Numbered from the stretch's first letter, positions 10,840 through 21,427 are shown. The stretch is 64,000 bases of DNA from Protula sp. h YS-2021 (GCA_949752745.1 OX457026.1:34649911-34713910), one strand, 5' to 3'. The notes: generated from the letters alone by a model not told the origin. Numbers and translations are program-made.

Positions 10840-11430
10840 ATGCTTTTCCCAACTTTCCGTGTGGGTAACAGATCATCGACGTAATTTTCCACATGGGGCA
10901 TATCCTTAAGCAACTTTCTCAAGACATGGCTGAACGCAGCACCAGAGTTCACTAGTCCGAATGCATTCCGTCGAAACTGGTAACTGCCGTTCGGTGTTGA
11001 AAATGCGGTGTATTTCTTGGACGTTTCCTCCGTAGGTATCTGCCAGTATCCTTTCGTGAAATCTATCTTGGATAAAAACGAATCCTTTCCGACTTGTGAC
11101 ATAATGTCCTCGTAATTGCCCATTGGTTCCGTATCGAACTTCGTGATGGCATTCAACCGTCTGTAATCAACACAGAATCTGTTGGAGCCATCTTTCTTCT
11201 TCACCAGTACAATGGGCGAATTGTATTTGGAATTCGTTTCCTCGATGATTCCAGCGCCTAGCATCTTCTTGGCTTCATCTTCAATATCCTTTCGTTTTGA
11301 GTACGGTACTGGGTATGGCTTCATGCGTACTGGTTCTTGCGTGGTAAGTTCAATCTTGTGCACGCTCAAATCCGTCTCGCCAGGGACATCTGTAAAGATT
11401 ACCTCAAATTCCCGAAGGAGATTCCTGACG
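10836..11430 (-). pseudogene. Gypsy reverse transcriptase, frameshifted after YVDD
   Basis: The frame reads NLLREFEVIFTDVPGETDLS, then KPYPVPYSKRKDIEDE, MLGAGIIEETNSKYNSPIVL, RFCVDYRRLNAITKFD, motif A KIDFTKGYWQIP, motif B region RNAFGLVNSGAAFSHVL and motif C ENYVDDLL. Catalytic aspartates are all present. Directly after YVDDLL the reading frame slips by one base; homology resumes as HTESWEKHLK in the 10839 frame. Upstream it continues the integrase C-terminus across a single TGA at 11433-11435, with no intervening stop cluster. This shows that integrase and RT were one polyprotein in this order. Confidence 0.88.
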
Positions 11431-11432
11431 TC

Positions 11433-12508
11433 TCACTTCTGCGCATTAGTCAACTCATTGCTGATGTTGACATCGTTGATCTCCTCCGTCTGCTCTGTTT
11501 CAGGGACACTAAGCAGAGGTGAATCAAAATTGTCCATCTCGTCGTCGGTTGTGACGGCCATTCTTGCGAACGCCGCTATAGTGCCCTCTTGTGTCTCTTC
11601 GTCAATCTCTTCATCTTTGTTGTTTGTGTCACCCACAGGCTCTCCTTGTCTTTCGACGTAAGCTTTCAACAAGTTCGAGTGGAACACTTTCCGCTTGCCG
11701 TTAACGTCCACTTCATAGTCCATGCGGTTCAACGCTTTGGTAACTGTGTATGGGCTTTTCCACTGGAGAAGTTTGTTGGCTGCGGTTGGCAATAACAGGT
11801 AGACCTGGTAAACTGGTAAATAGCGATCCCAGTCTCTTGGCCTCTCCTTGCACATTCTCGTTAACATCCCCTTTAACACTCCGTTTATACGTTCACAGAT
11901 TCCGTTGCACTTTGGGTTGTAGGGGGTCGTGAAGAGCTGTTTAACGGAGATCAGTCTACAGACTTCTGCCATCAGATCTGACGTAAACTGCGTGCCTTGA
12001 TCATTCAGCACTTCACGCGGAAATCCAAGACGGCTGAATACTTCTAGAAGTGCTTCTGCGACAACAACCGTCTCAATTCGCTTCAGTTGGATCGCTTCCG
12101 GGTAGCGCGTGGTATAGTCGACAACTGTAAGGATGTATCGGTTGCCGCTCTCCGCAATGGGTGTTATCGGTCCGATATCAGGTCCACTGCAACTCTGTCG
12201 AACGGTGTATCCATTAAAGGCATTTCGCCCAGTGGAACCATGTTCACGCGGCCCTTTGGAATGGTGCGCTGTCACACGTCACAGGACTGACAAAACCGTT
12301 TCACATCGGCGTCTATCCGTGGCCAGTGAAAGTTCGTGGTGATCCTGTCTATTGTCTTCTTGATACCCAAGTGTCCACCAACAATCGATTCGTGAGCGAG
12401 TGACATGATTCGCGATCTTAATGGTGTTGGTAACACGATTTGCTTCAGCTGCACCTCTAGTTCTCCCTTGAACTGAAAAAAGTAGCGCATGAGTATTCCT
12501 TTCCTCAC
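11433..12508 (-). pseudogene. Gypsy integrase (H2C2, DDE core, GPY/F), located 5' of RT
   Basis: The zinc-binding region shows HESIVGGHLGIKKTIDRI and WPRIDADVKRFCQSC, the H-H-C-C pattern; the residue after CDV, normally the start of CQRTK, is TGA (12272). The first catalytic Asp (VAVDLI, about 12178) sits beside a 2-base insertion. The core continues GNRYILTVVDYTTRYPEA, the second Asp in VLNDQGTQFTSDL, and the Glu in NGICERINGVLKG. About 100 residues are missing between YLPVYQV and YLLLPTAANKLLQWK. The GPY/F module (KSPYTVTK, VFHSNLLKAYVER) and an acidic tail follow. The end TNAQK-stop-DVRNLL may reflect CGA to TGA decay. The role is insertion of cDNA; this copy cannot work. Confidence 0.87.
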
Positions 12509-12509
12509 A

Positions 12510-13306
12510 ACATAGCGATAACTTCCACTCTGTTGGCGTGCTCAAAGAACTTTGTAAGCGATTCATCGGCGTTTTGCATCTCTTTGAGCTGGTCGAGCTG
12601 ACGATATCAAATTTCACCTCTGGAGTTACTAGTGGCTGCTTCGGCTGTTGAACTTTAACACTCTGTTCACGGGTCACTGTAGCCATTACTGTAGATGTTT
12701 CCACCCGTTCCATTCCTTCCGTCTCGACACTTTCCGTTTTGACACAGACGTCGCTAGGTACTTTTTCAACCGGAAGGTCTATGTTCGTTTCATCTGGTGG
12801 TATGTTTCCAATGATCAGATGGTATGGTGGATTCTGCACTACCATTGAGAAATCAGTGACTTTGTTTTGATGGACGGTACCATCCGGAGAATCCCCATGG
12901 TCGCGTAACTGTCAAAACGCCTATTTACAGTGGATTGCTGAATCCAGTCACTGATTTCTCCTGTCATTTCGTTATCCCTAACAAGGTCTTTGCAGACAAC
13001 CGCACTGTCACAACCTGTATCGCGCAAGACTATCACTCTTTCTCCAGAAACTAGTCCTCTGTATAACGGGAGTCGCTTACTGGTCATCTTACGAGTCGAT
13101 ATGGCTCCGGTAAATGGAACTGCCTCACCATTGGCTAAGCACAGTAATCCATCCTTGACATTTTCGTAAACAATTTCCAGAGGTGGTTTAGCTGCAACGG
13201 CTCCTGTTTTCGCGTTCATACGTGGTCGTCCATTTTGTTGCAGTTTACCCCGATACTGCTCCGTTGCGTTCGATCGTGGGCTTCTTCCATTCTTCGGTTT
13301 GGACAA
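12510..13306 (-). pseudogene. Gypsy aspartic protease and spacer to integrase, broken
   Basis: The protease active site is IVLRDTGCDSAVVCKDLV, with DTG at about 13021. Gypsy relatives of this group carry a similar DTGC sequence where retroviruses have DTGA. The flap/C-terminal part continues in another frame as NPPYHLIIGNIP (about 12835), the PYxLIIGNI block being typical. Between it and the integrase zinc finger lies a Glu/Val-rich spacer (PVEKVPSDVCVKTES). The upstream part overlaps the gag zinc-knuckle frame. The enzyme would process the Gag-Pol polyprotein. At least two frameshifts break it. Confidence 0.72.
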
Positions 13307-14210
13307 TCACGAGCGTAATGTCCGTATTTGCCGCAGTTGTAGCACTGCACAATTTGCTGTTGATTCCGTATCCGTAGACTTTGGTTATTGCGATTGATCG
13401 CTTGTCGGGAGTATTGTGGCCCTTTTCCTTTTGTATGCAAGATTCCACCACCATGTGCCTCAAAATACTGCTCCGCGAGCTGTGTGACATCATCCATTGA
13501 CCTTGGAGCCGCTGTCGAAGAAACAAGCTGAGATCGCTACTACAAGTGTTAATAAACTTCTCCCTCAGCAACAGGTCGTAAAGTGCGTCGAAAGATGCCG
13601 GACAGCTGTATCCAACGGTAAAAAAAACAGCGCTATACTGTTGGACGGATTCCTCTTTTTCCGGCTTGATTTCACGAAACCTAGCGCGATATCCTTCTTC
13701 CGTTAGCTGGTACCGACGCAAAATCGCAGCTTTCAGCATCTGATAATTCTCAGCGGCTTTGATAGGCATGCTGCTGTACACCTCGAGTGCTTTGCCCGTA
13801 AGTATCGCGCTCAAGCTGATCGTCCACGTGTTTTCTGTCCACTGTTGGCTACTTGCGAATCGCTCGAATCGTTCGAGGAACGCATCAACATCGTCGAATT
13901 TCTCGTCGATCTTCGGGAGCTTTGGTCGTGTACTTGCGAAGTTTTCGCGTTCACGCTCAGCTGAATGTTCGGCCTGTGTCCTTATCTGCAGCAAGCGTGT
14001 TTCCTCGCGAAGGCGTTCAAGTTCAAATTGCCGCTGTTGACCCTTTTGCCGATCTTCCCTTTCTTGAGCGCGCTGCTCCCGTTCGAGCGCGACTCGTTCC
14101 TTCTCCAACGCCTTCTGTTCCTCTTGCTGGACGAAGCGGCGCAGTTCCTCGTCGCGATATCCGAGTGCTTGGCCCAGCTCTATCCACTGCCGTAAACCTT
14201 GTTGCTCCAT
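13216..14210 (-). pseudogene. Gypsy Gag with coiled-coil N-terminus and CCHC knuckle
   Basis: Starts ATG at 14210, 30 bases after the primer-binding site. The first 100 residues are Glu/Arg/Gln-rich with heptad character (EEQKALEKERVALEREQRAQ), a likely coiled coil. The capsid-like region follows: FDDVDAFLERFERFA, GKALEVYSSMP, LKAAILRRYQLTEEGYRARF. Near 13500 the frame shifts; the nucleocapsid continues as SMDDVTQLAEQYFEAHGGG and a perfect CCHC zinc knuckle CYNCGKYGHYARDC (about 13345-13305). A second shift leads into protease. Gag would package element RNA in a cytoplasmic particle. Confidence 0.85.
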
Positions 14211-14239
14211 CTTGTTTACCTCTTGACGATTTGCTTTTT

Positions 14240-14257
14240 ATCCCGGACGAGCCCCCA
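14240..14257 (-). promoter_or_regulatory. Primer-binding site, tRNA-Pro
   Basis: Minus-strand TGGGGGCTCGTCCGGGAT is the 18-nt sequence used as tRNA-Pro primer site by murine leukaemia virus-type elements. It lies 2 bases downstream of the 5' LTR end (...GTGACA). This fixes both the LTR end and the strand of the element. Confidence 0.9.
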
Positions 14258-14259
14258 AA

Positions 14260-14276
14260 TGTCACGATATTAGCGG
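14260..14276 (-). repeat. Gypsy 5' LTR, terminal 17 bp (severed piece)
   Basis: TGTCACGATATTAGCGG is identical to the first 17 bases of the 3' LTR (9121-9137). The rest of this LTR is displaced to 22855 by the BEL insertion. Confidence 0.92.
14272..14276. repeat. Target-site duplication of BEL, left copy (AGCGG)
   Basis: AGCGG immediately left of the BEL LTR. The same five bases follow the right LTR at 22855-22859. The uninterrupted Gypsy LTR at 9121 has AGCGG once at this point. Confidence 0.92.
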
Positions 14277-14925
14277 TGTAAGGGATGAATTCCATGCCAT
14301 TTTTTGTTTTTATTTGACGTATGATTTGATTTGTGACAAATTTTGGGAAACATGCGGTTCGTCGTTGTTTGACAATTTTTTCGGTGCCTTGATAAAAGCT
14401 CGCGATTTTAAAGGGCTAAGGTTGACTGATTTTCCCCCCTTGCGCTTTCAGCTACTATAAAAGAACTGAATAGTGCTCTTTTCATTAGTTAAAGTCTAGC
14501 CGCGGTCACTGGTAGGCCGAATTCCGGGTTGGTTTTGGATTTAAATTTAAACTCTTACACAGGGCACAATGGGTAAGAAATTACTCTAATAAATTTGTCT
14601 TTGTTTGTCTTAATAATAATATGATATAAAATGAAATTTTTATTCAAAGAATGAATTACAAGGGAGAACTGAAAATATGCGTGGTTGTGTATTTTACACA
14701 CCATTTTCTGTATTTGTAACTCGGTACTTAAGCTATCGGCTCTGCTTAAGCAGAATCTTATAAGTATCGAATGTAAACACGATTCTAATATTGTTCTCCT
14801 TTTTTTTTATTTCATTATTGTAGTTTCACGGAATCAAAGAGGGAAATAAAGATGTAATTAAAGAAATTCTTTCCGTTAAAACCTCCTGTGGTTTTAGTCA
14901 ATAACCCGTGATATCTGCCGCCACA
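14277..14925 (+). repeat. BEL 5' LTR (649 bp)
   Basis: Begins TGTAAGGGATGAATTCC, ends GATATCTGCCGCCACA. Matches 22215-22854 throughout. It holds TATAAAAG at 14456-14463 and AATAAA motifs near 14587 and 14848, so promoter and poly(A) functions of the LTR are traceable. No clear tRNA primer site could be assigned directly after it. Confidence 0.93.
14456..14463 (+). promoter_or_regulatory. TATA box of the BEL 5' LTR
   Basis: TATAAAAG about 180 bp into the LTR, followed ~25-30 bp later by CATTAGTTAAAGTC. The right LTR has TTTAAAAG at the same site, so the box is degraded there. Confidence 0.5.
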
Positions 14926-15855
14926 GGTGAAACCTTTTCCCGCAAGTACCGATCTTCCGCAGTTTTACTGTCACCGATGCGTTGTCGTTATGATGGTCAG
15001 ACGTCTTCCACATGTCTTTGGGACACCGCATATTTGGCGTGAAGGGCTCCGCCAAATTCGCTCTCATCGTGCAGTTTAGCTCTGCTATCCTGCTGCCACG
15101 TGTTTTCAATGATGTTCAGCAATGATGTTTAACCTATTTCAAGCAGATTAGCTTTGCCTTTTCTGCAAGCGTGCCGCAGGAAAATAACGCCTTAAATTTT
15201 ACTCTGTGACGTTCCGACTGCCAGTTAAGAAGAAGCTGTTTTCTCCACAATAGTCGCTAAGGTGGAGCAGCCTAGTTCAACAACCATTCTCAGGCGCCGC
15301 TTCAACGAAATTCTACACAAACAGCTGTTTAGCGTCGTCATAGCGTCGTCAGAGACGTCATAGCGTGTTTATCAACCTGTGCGTCGGCGTGTAAATCAAG
15401 ATGTGTGTCGGCGTGTATACCAACATGTGTGTCGTCGTGTATATCAAGATATCAGCAATGCGCTCTCTACCACGAGATCAGCTGTTTTTGCAGATTTCAA
15501 CAGGTGACATTGACTATTTCGATTGTGTTTCGTGCATTTAAACTTCAGTACAAAATTTTACTCCTGAAATAAGGTACTGTGTTTGACCTGCCGTTCAACC
15601 AAGAGACACCTATTTTGACTGAGTATTTATTTTGGTTTATTGTGTTTTTTCTTTATTTTCAGGTTATTAAATATGTAAAACCAAGTTAAGTAAAACGAGT
15701 ATTTGGGGCTTATTTGGTTTAGTAATTGGGTTTGTGTAATATAGAATTTTGGGTATTGATTTGGTACATTATATAACGGGTGACCTGAAGGCTAGACTTT
15801 AAATCAGTACATAGTGTATAGCACCCCAGCACTCACAACGTTGTCGACACGCAAA
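14926..15855 (+). other. BEL 5' leader
   Basis: 930 bp between the LTR and the gag start. A 72-codon minus-strand frame (15109-14894) has no known motif. The leader holds three 24-bp tandem units at 15379-15450. No other gene is visible. Confidence 0.55.
15379..15450. repeat. Three 24-bp tandem units in the BEL leader
   Basis: Units GTGCGTCGGCGTGTAAATCA..., GTGTGTCGGCGTGTATACCA..., GTGTGTCGTCGTGTATATCA..., each ending AAGAT or ACAT. Preceded by related GCGTCGTCA motifs (15332-15360). Confidence 0.85.
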
Positions 15856-17505
15856 ATGGAACCTAAGAGTGACAAGGCTATTATTTTTAATCCTGAATGC
15901 GAGGGAACGAATTGATCAAACAGGTGAGGGTTCTGTTTCTGGCACAAATGCCGAACGCGGAAGTGTACGCAAGAAAAAAACTGACGGATAAAGGTTTAGA
16001 GTACGAAATTGGTATTGCAAACAAACACTTTAAATCTCAATTTAGCAAACTTGCTAAACTAATCATGTCAATTGATATTTTTCTTGGTGCAGATGAACTA
16101 TCTGAAGTCGATTTAAAATCGGCAAGAAATGATTTAAATGAATCGTTTAAGGTTTTAGATAGTGCTTATCAAAGCTTAGAATCTATTGAAGGCTACGAGG
16201 CAGAAGATGAAACGAGATCCAAATATGAATACATGCAAATGGAAGCGTTGAGGTTAAATAAAAGGCTTAGTGAAGAAATAGCTCAGTTTGTGTTAGAGCG
16301 TAAGTCTTCCACCTCAAATGTGTCTAATGTTTCTGATCGATCTAGGGATCTAGAAGCTAAAGCAGCCTCACTCAAAGCCAAAGTAAAATTCATGGACCTT
16401 GATAGGCAAAAACGGCTTGAGGTTGAGGAAAAGAGAGCTGAACTAGAACGGTTACAGGTGAGTAAACAGATTGAAATGTTGAATGCAAAAGCGCAGGCAC
16501 TGAAAATCGAAGAAGAGGTAGAATCTATGTGTGGTGAATTCAAAGAACCTCTCAAAATGGAACAGGTAAATGATTATGTTTCCAGTTTGCCACCCCCGAG
16601 AAGGGACGACGTGCATTATGTTCAGAACAATTTATTACAGGCTCTATGTGAACAGACAGCAGCGAGCCGTTTTTGATGGCGATTTTCTCAAATTTACAGG
16701 TTGGAAGCAGGCGTTTTCCGTGCTTAATGAAAGAAGAGGTGTTTTGCCGACAGATAAGATTCATTATCTCAAGAAGTATTTGTCTGGCTCTGCTCTAGAA
16801 TGCGTAGAAGGGTACTTTTTGATACCAAGTGATGATGCTTACAACCAAGCAATGGCTCTGTTAGAGCAACGTTTTGGTAATCCCTTTTTGCATAGGTACA
16901 GCATTCAAAGAGAAATTAGAGAGTTGGCCAAAGATCTCGAAGACAGATTCACTTCCGTTGCGTAGATGTTCAGATTTCTTACGACAGGTTCTAGCAGCCA
17001 TGCCCGTAGCAAAAAACCTGAAGAGCCTGGACGATGAAATGCAATCGCAACGTCTACTGACCAAGTTACCAGGGTGGCTCGTGACCAGATGGGCAAGAGT
17101 TTCAGCTGAATACAGGAAAATGCATATCCTAATTTTCAAAAATTTGTCGCCTTTATTGCAGATGAAGCAGACATAGCTTGTGATCCTGTAACTTCATTTC
17201 AGAACCTAAAACCAAAAATCAAAGATTCTACCCAGGGCAAGGAGAAAGTGAGTCATTCTGTTAGATCTTTTCAGGCCAAAGCAAACAATACAAAGCCTAA
17301 CCTAGGTAAACTCGACACACAGACAAGGAAATCCGAGGGAGCACTACCTGTCCCAAAGTGCCTCTGTTGTGACAAAGTCCATCAATTGATAAAATGCCCA
17401 GCTTTTGAAAGTAAATCGCCAGAAGAAAAGCAAACTCTTAAAAGTAAGGGCTTGTGTTACGGCTGTTTGAAGAAGGGTCAACATGAAGAAAGACTGTAAG
17501 GCCAA
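15856..17505 (+). pseudogene. BEL Gag (capsid-like region and zinc fingers), broken
   Basis: The likely start is ATG 15856 (MEPKSDKAIIFNPE), after which the frame shifts to the 15897 frame. That frame holds an N-terminal charged region with heptads (LERLQVSKQIEMLNAKAQAL). The DUF1759-like capsid core follows in the next frame: FDGDFLKFTGWKQAFSVL, TDKIHYLKKYLSGSALECVE, AMALLEQRFGNPFL, then, after another shift, DEMQSQRLLTKLPGWLVTRW. The nucleocapsid carries CLCCDKVHQLIKCPAFESKS and KGLCYGCLKKGQH, and after a one-base shift near 17485 KAICDICQKKHPTVLHLD, the standard pair of BEL zinc fingers. At least four frameshifts. The stop-free stretches and family order make the call firm. Confidence 0.82.
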
Positions 17506-17629
17506 GGCTATTTGTGACATCTGTCAAAAGAAGCACCCAACTGTACTGCACTTAGATGTTAAGCCAGCGAGTTCAAGCGGTGTTAATGTGAATGCGAAGC
17601 CATTTCAGCCGAAAACGTCACAAGCTTTA

Positions 17630-17962
17630 AACAGTTGATTTACCTGCAACGTACACGAGAGACATTATGCCAGCAAACCGACGCCACATCCCAACAAGAG
17701 AAATGGCTGAAAAATGGCCTTATTTAAGGCCGTTAGCAGATAAAATTCCTCCTTTGCAAACCTGCGACATCGCTTTGTTGATAGGCTACAACTGCGTCAA
17801 GGCTTTGTTGCCCGTCGATGTTATTGCACCAGCGAATGGAGGTCCCTATGGTCAAGAGACAGCACTAGTTGGGGCATAATTAGAATCGTTGACTCTCAAG
17901 TTGAGGAAGATGAAATTGGACTCAGTCACAGAATCCTGACTCAGGTAATCCCTAAAGAATTA
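17630..17962 (+). pseudogene. BEL protease (DUF1758-like), C-terminal remnant only
   Basis: The frame 17641-17879 reads VDLPATYTRDIMPANRRHIP, MAEKWPYLRPLADKIPPL, CDIALLIGYNCVKALLP and GPYGQETALVG, the conserved tail of BEL proteases. The preceding ~100 residues, with the catalytic D-S/T-G, are absent: the zinc-finger spacer (SSGVNVNAKPFQPKTSQAL) runs into VDLP directly. A one-base shift at 17870 leads to SWGIIRIVDSQVEEDEIGL. The catalytic core has probably been deleted from this copy. Confidence 0.7.
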
Positions 17963-19197
17963 TTGCTTCCCGATACTAATGACCAAGTTCATTTTTCAGC
18001 AAAGGTGAAGGTGTCTGAAGTTATCACACCTAGAGATGTTACAAAGATGCTGGAGCTTGATTTTAATGATCACTTTGACTCAAAACAGGTGAAGCAGTCA
18101 CGGGAAGACAGTTCTTGTCAATTATGCAGCAGGGTATTCACCGCACAGGATATCACCATGAAATGCCTTTGCCTTTCAGGACAGTTGTACCTAAACTACC
18201 AAATAACAGACAGTTAGCGCTGAAAAGATTTGGTTTAAGAAAGCGCTTGATTAGAGATGGCAAGTTAGATCAGATTACAATGACTTCATGGATGAATTGC
18301 TTTCTAGAGGTTTTGCAGAACCAGTGCCCGAGTCACAGATTGGATCCGAGTCAGCAAATTACATACCGCACCACGGAGTATACAACCCGAACAAACCAAA
18401 GATCAGAGTTGTTTCAATTGCAGTGCAAAATTCGATGGTGCCTGTATTAACGATGTTCTCTTGCAGGGACCAGACTTGACGAATTCTCTGATCGGAGTGT
18501 TGTGCCGATTCAGACTGGAACCCATATGCTTCATGTGCGATGTGGAGAAAATGTTTTATATGTTCCATGTCAATCCAGAGCATCGCGATTACTTACGTTT
18601 TCTGTGGTTCAAAGGTGGTGATGTTAATGGAGAAATAGTGGAGTACAGAATGACTGTGCATCTCTTCGGAGCTGTAAGCTCCCCAAGTTGTTCAAATTTT
18701 GGCCTCAAATATAAAGCCTCTGAGTTTTCAGAAAGATACGGCCAGGCGACGACGGATTTTGTTACACGGATGTCGATGACGGATTGAAATCTGTTGCAGA
18801 CGAGAAATCGGCTGTCGAACTGATTCTCAGTAGCATAAACATGTATAAGAAAGAAGGGCTAAAGTTTCTGTCGAATTCCGCTGCAGTAATGAACCAAATT
18901 CCGATCGAATATCGAGCCAAAGGTACAAACAAATTAGATTTGCTACAGAAAGATTTGCCAACTGAACACGCGCTGGGAATTCGTTGGTGCTTGAAGAGTG
19001 ACACCTTTCGGTATCATGTCATGACACAAGACAAACCAACAACCAGACGAGGTATCTTGTCAACAGTTAGTTCCATATACGATCCATTAGGATTTGCAGC
19101 TCCTTTCACACTTCTAGGGAAACAGTTATTGCAAGAACTTTGCAGGGAGCAAAAGGCCTCGGACGATGAGGTTAGTGCCGAACTTCGAGAACGGTGA
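17963..19197 (+). pseudogene. BEL reverse transcriptase, several frameshifts
   Basis: Pieces in changing frames, in order: EMPLPFRTVVPKLPNNRQLA and LKRFGLRKRLIRDGKL; FMDELLSRGFAEPVPE; YIPHHGVYNPNKPKIRVV; LLQGPDLTNSLIGVLCRFR; ICFMCDVEKMFYMFHV; EHRDYLRFLWFKGGDVNGE; EYRMTVHLFGAVSSPSCSNF. Catalytic motif C appears as YTDVDDGLKSVADEKSAV after a one-base shift at about 18770. The connection follows: ALGIRWCLKSDTFRYHV, RRGILSTVSSIYDPLGFAAP. This is textbook BEL RT. The aspartates of motif A (CDVEKMF) and C (VDD) persist, but the protein cannot be made in one piece. Confidence 0.88.
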
Positions 19198-20211
19198 GTC
19201 AAGTGGAAACATGACGCAAAGAAACTAGAAGAGCTTCGCATTGCCAGATGCGTCAAACCTAAAGAATTCAGATTAGTGTTTAGCACTGAACTGCACCATT
19301 TTGCCGATGCTAGCTCAGTAGTTTACGCTGTCTGCTCTTATTTAAGACTGAAAAATGACAAAGGCGATGTTTCTGTGTCCTTTCTTTTAGGTAAAGCCAG
19401 AGTCGCGCCCCTAAAGTTTATGACAATCCCGCCTCTCGAACTGACAGCAGCTTTGATTGCGGTGAAACTTAGTAAGTTCCTCAACGCAGAACTGAAACTG
19501 ACTGATGTGAAGAATTATTACTAGTCCGATAGCACTGTGGCGTTGTCTTACATAGCTAATTACACTCGAAGGTTTCATATTTTTGTAGCAAACAGGGTAG
19601 ATCAGATCAGAGATTTTACAGCTGTTGACCAGTGGTTCTATGTCCCCACCGACAAGAATCCTGCTGATCTTGCATCCCGAGGCATAGTCATTGATGAAAC
19701 TTTCCAGACTTCTGCATGTCTCAATGGACCTACCTTTTTACACGATCCCGAATTTCAGTTACCCTGTTCCAGCGGTCGTGATTACGCGTGCGATCTGAAG
19801 ACATGCGATCCTGAAGTGAAGAAAGCTCAAACCTTTGCAGCCATCTCAAGCCAACCAAAAGTCATTGATAGAGGTTTTGTCGCCAAATTTTCTAGTTTCA
19901 GGAAACTGATACGGGTGGTTGCACTTTGTCTCGAGTTTGGGCGATTCTTAAAGTCAAAACTTGATCAGAAGCAAAGCCGCGCAAAGAGAAGAGAAAGTAA
20001 TTTGACTTTGTATTCCTCTATTAATGTTGCTAATTTGCAGGAATCCGATAAGATTATTGTGAAATCTGTTCAAAACGATTTCTTTGCAGATGACATTCAC
20101 GCATTAAAGGCTGGAAAGAATGTTGCCAAAAGCTCTGTACTTCAAAATCTAGATTGTTTTTTAGATGAAGAAGAGGTTCTTAGAGTTGGAGGTAGACTAA
20201 AAAAACAGTGA
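19198..20211 (+). pseudogene. BEL RNase H and linker to integrase
   Basis: After a stop at 19195 and a short charged stretch, RNase H reads ELHHFADASSVVYAVCSYLR (Asp), GKARVAPLKFMTIPPLELTA (Glu). The third acidic block reads DVKNYY-stop-SDSTVALSYI, where the usual W of FWTDS is TAG at 19522-19524. Then RRFHIFVANRVDQIRD, the strong BEL signature, and FYVPTDKNPADLASRG. The linker ends EEEVLRVGGRLKKQ at 20211; an extra A in the A-run puts the next segment out of frame. The frame 19537-20211 is otherwise open for 224 codons. Confidence 0.88.
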
Positions 20212-20212
20212 T

Positions 20213-21427
20213 TTGCCTTTTAGTGAAAAGCACCCGATTTTATTGCCCAAAGACAGCTATGTATCAAAGCTTATTATAGGCCATTTTCAGGAAGCTGTTG
20301 CCCATCAGGGAAAAGGTATGACCATAAATAGAATAAGGTCACATGGTTACTGGATAGTGAACATAAACTCTATGGTAGTACATCAAATTGCCCAATGCGT
20401 TATCTGCAGGAAAGTAAGAAGTGGTTTTCAGGGTCAAAAAATGGCCGATTTACCAATGGACAGAGTACTGGAGTCAGCTCCGTTTGAGTTTTCTGCAGTT
20501 GATTATTTTGGGCCATTCTTAGTTGTAGATAGACGTAAAGAACTCAAGCGTTATGGCGTTCTCTTTACTTGCTTACAGTCCAGAGCAGTTCACATCGAAG
20601 TTGCAAATTCGTTAACCACCGACTCATTCATAAACGCACTCAGAAGATTTTTGAGTATTAGGGGCCCACTTCGACTTCTCAGGTGTGATCAAGGAACAAA
20701 TTTCATCGGTGCAAAACGAGAGTTATGAAACTCAATTTCGTGTATTGATGAGAGTACTGTTAGAGAATTCTTGAAGAATCATGATTGTGATTTCGAATTT
20801 CGATTCAACACTCCAACAGCAAGTCATATGGCAGGGGTGTGGGAGCGACTCATACGAAGTACTCGAAGTGTTTTGAATGTGCTGCTCTGTCAGCATAGCA
20901 AACAGTTAGACGATGAGTCTCTTCGTACATTCTTATGTGAAGTGATGTCAGTGTTGAATAGTCGCCTCTTGACAGTGCAAAACATAAATGATCCGAATTC
21001 TCTCATACCGTTATCCCCAAACAATCTCATTATGATGAAATCAAATGTTGTTTTACCCCCACCAGGAGAATTTCAACACAACGATATTTATTCTCTAAAG
21101 CGTTGGCGAAGAGTGCAATATTTAGTAGAGCAGTTCTTGGGTAGGTGGAGAAAAGAGTATCTCCAAAATCTACAGGCAAGATCCAAATGGAAGAGAGAAA
21201 GGCGAAATTTAAAGACAGGTGATATTGTCTTAATTAGAGACGAAAATGTCCCGCGTAATATGTGGAATTTAGCACGGGTGTTTAAAACGTTCCTTTCCAA
21301 TGACAATCTTATTAGAAGTGTTGCATTGCAAGTGGGTGATCGGTGCTTAGATAAGAAAGACAGACGGTCCCATACAACTATTCTTGTTAGGCCTGTCCAT
21401 AAATTAGTTTTACTTGTTGAATCTTAA
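20213..21427 (+). pseudogene. BEL integrase, one internal stop
   Basis: HPILLPKDSYVSKLIIGHFQ, AVAHQGKGMTINRIRSHGYW and AQCVICRKVRSG form the H-H-C-C zinc domain. The DDE core shows Asp in FSAVDYFGPFLVV, Asp in LRLLRCDQGTNFIGAKREL and Glu in MAGVWERLIRSTRSVLNVLL. A TGA at 20726-20728 splits the core after KREL. The C-terminal domain reads RWRRVQYLVEQFLGRWRKEY, LKTGDIVLIRDENVPRNMW and ends VRPVHKLVLLVES at 21427. Length and order fit the family. All three catalytic residues survive, so this is the best kept gene of the element. Confidence 0.9.

Noticed and set aside
14881..15120. BEL env- or host-like ORF on the minus strand (15109-14894)
   Set aside because: No motif, overlaps the LTR end and leader, opposite to the element.
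20700..20770. Second gene starting after the TGA at 20,726
   Set aside because: The sequence continues the integrase core in the same frame (NS..., then ...EFLKNHDCDF), so it is a nonsense mutation, not a gene boundary.
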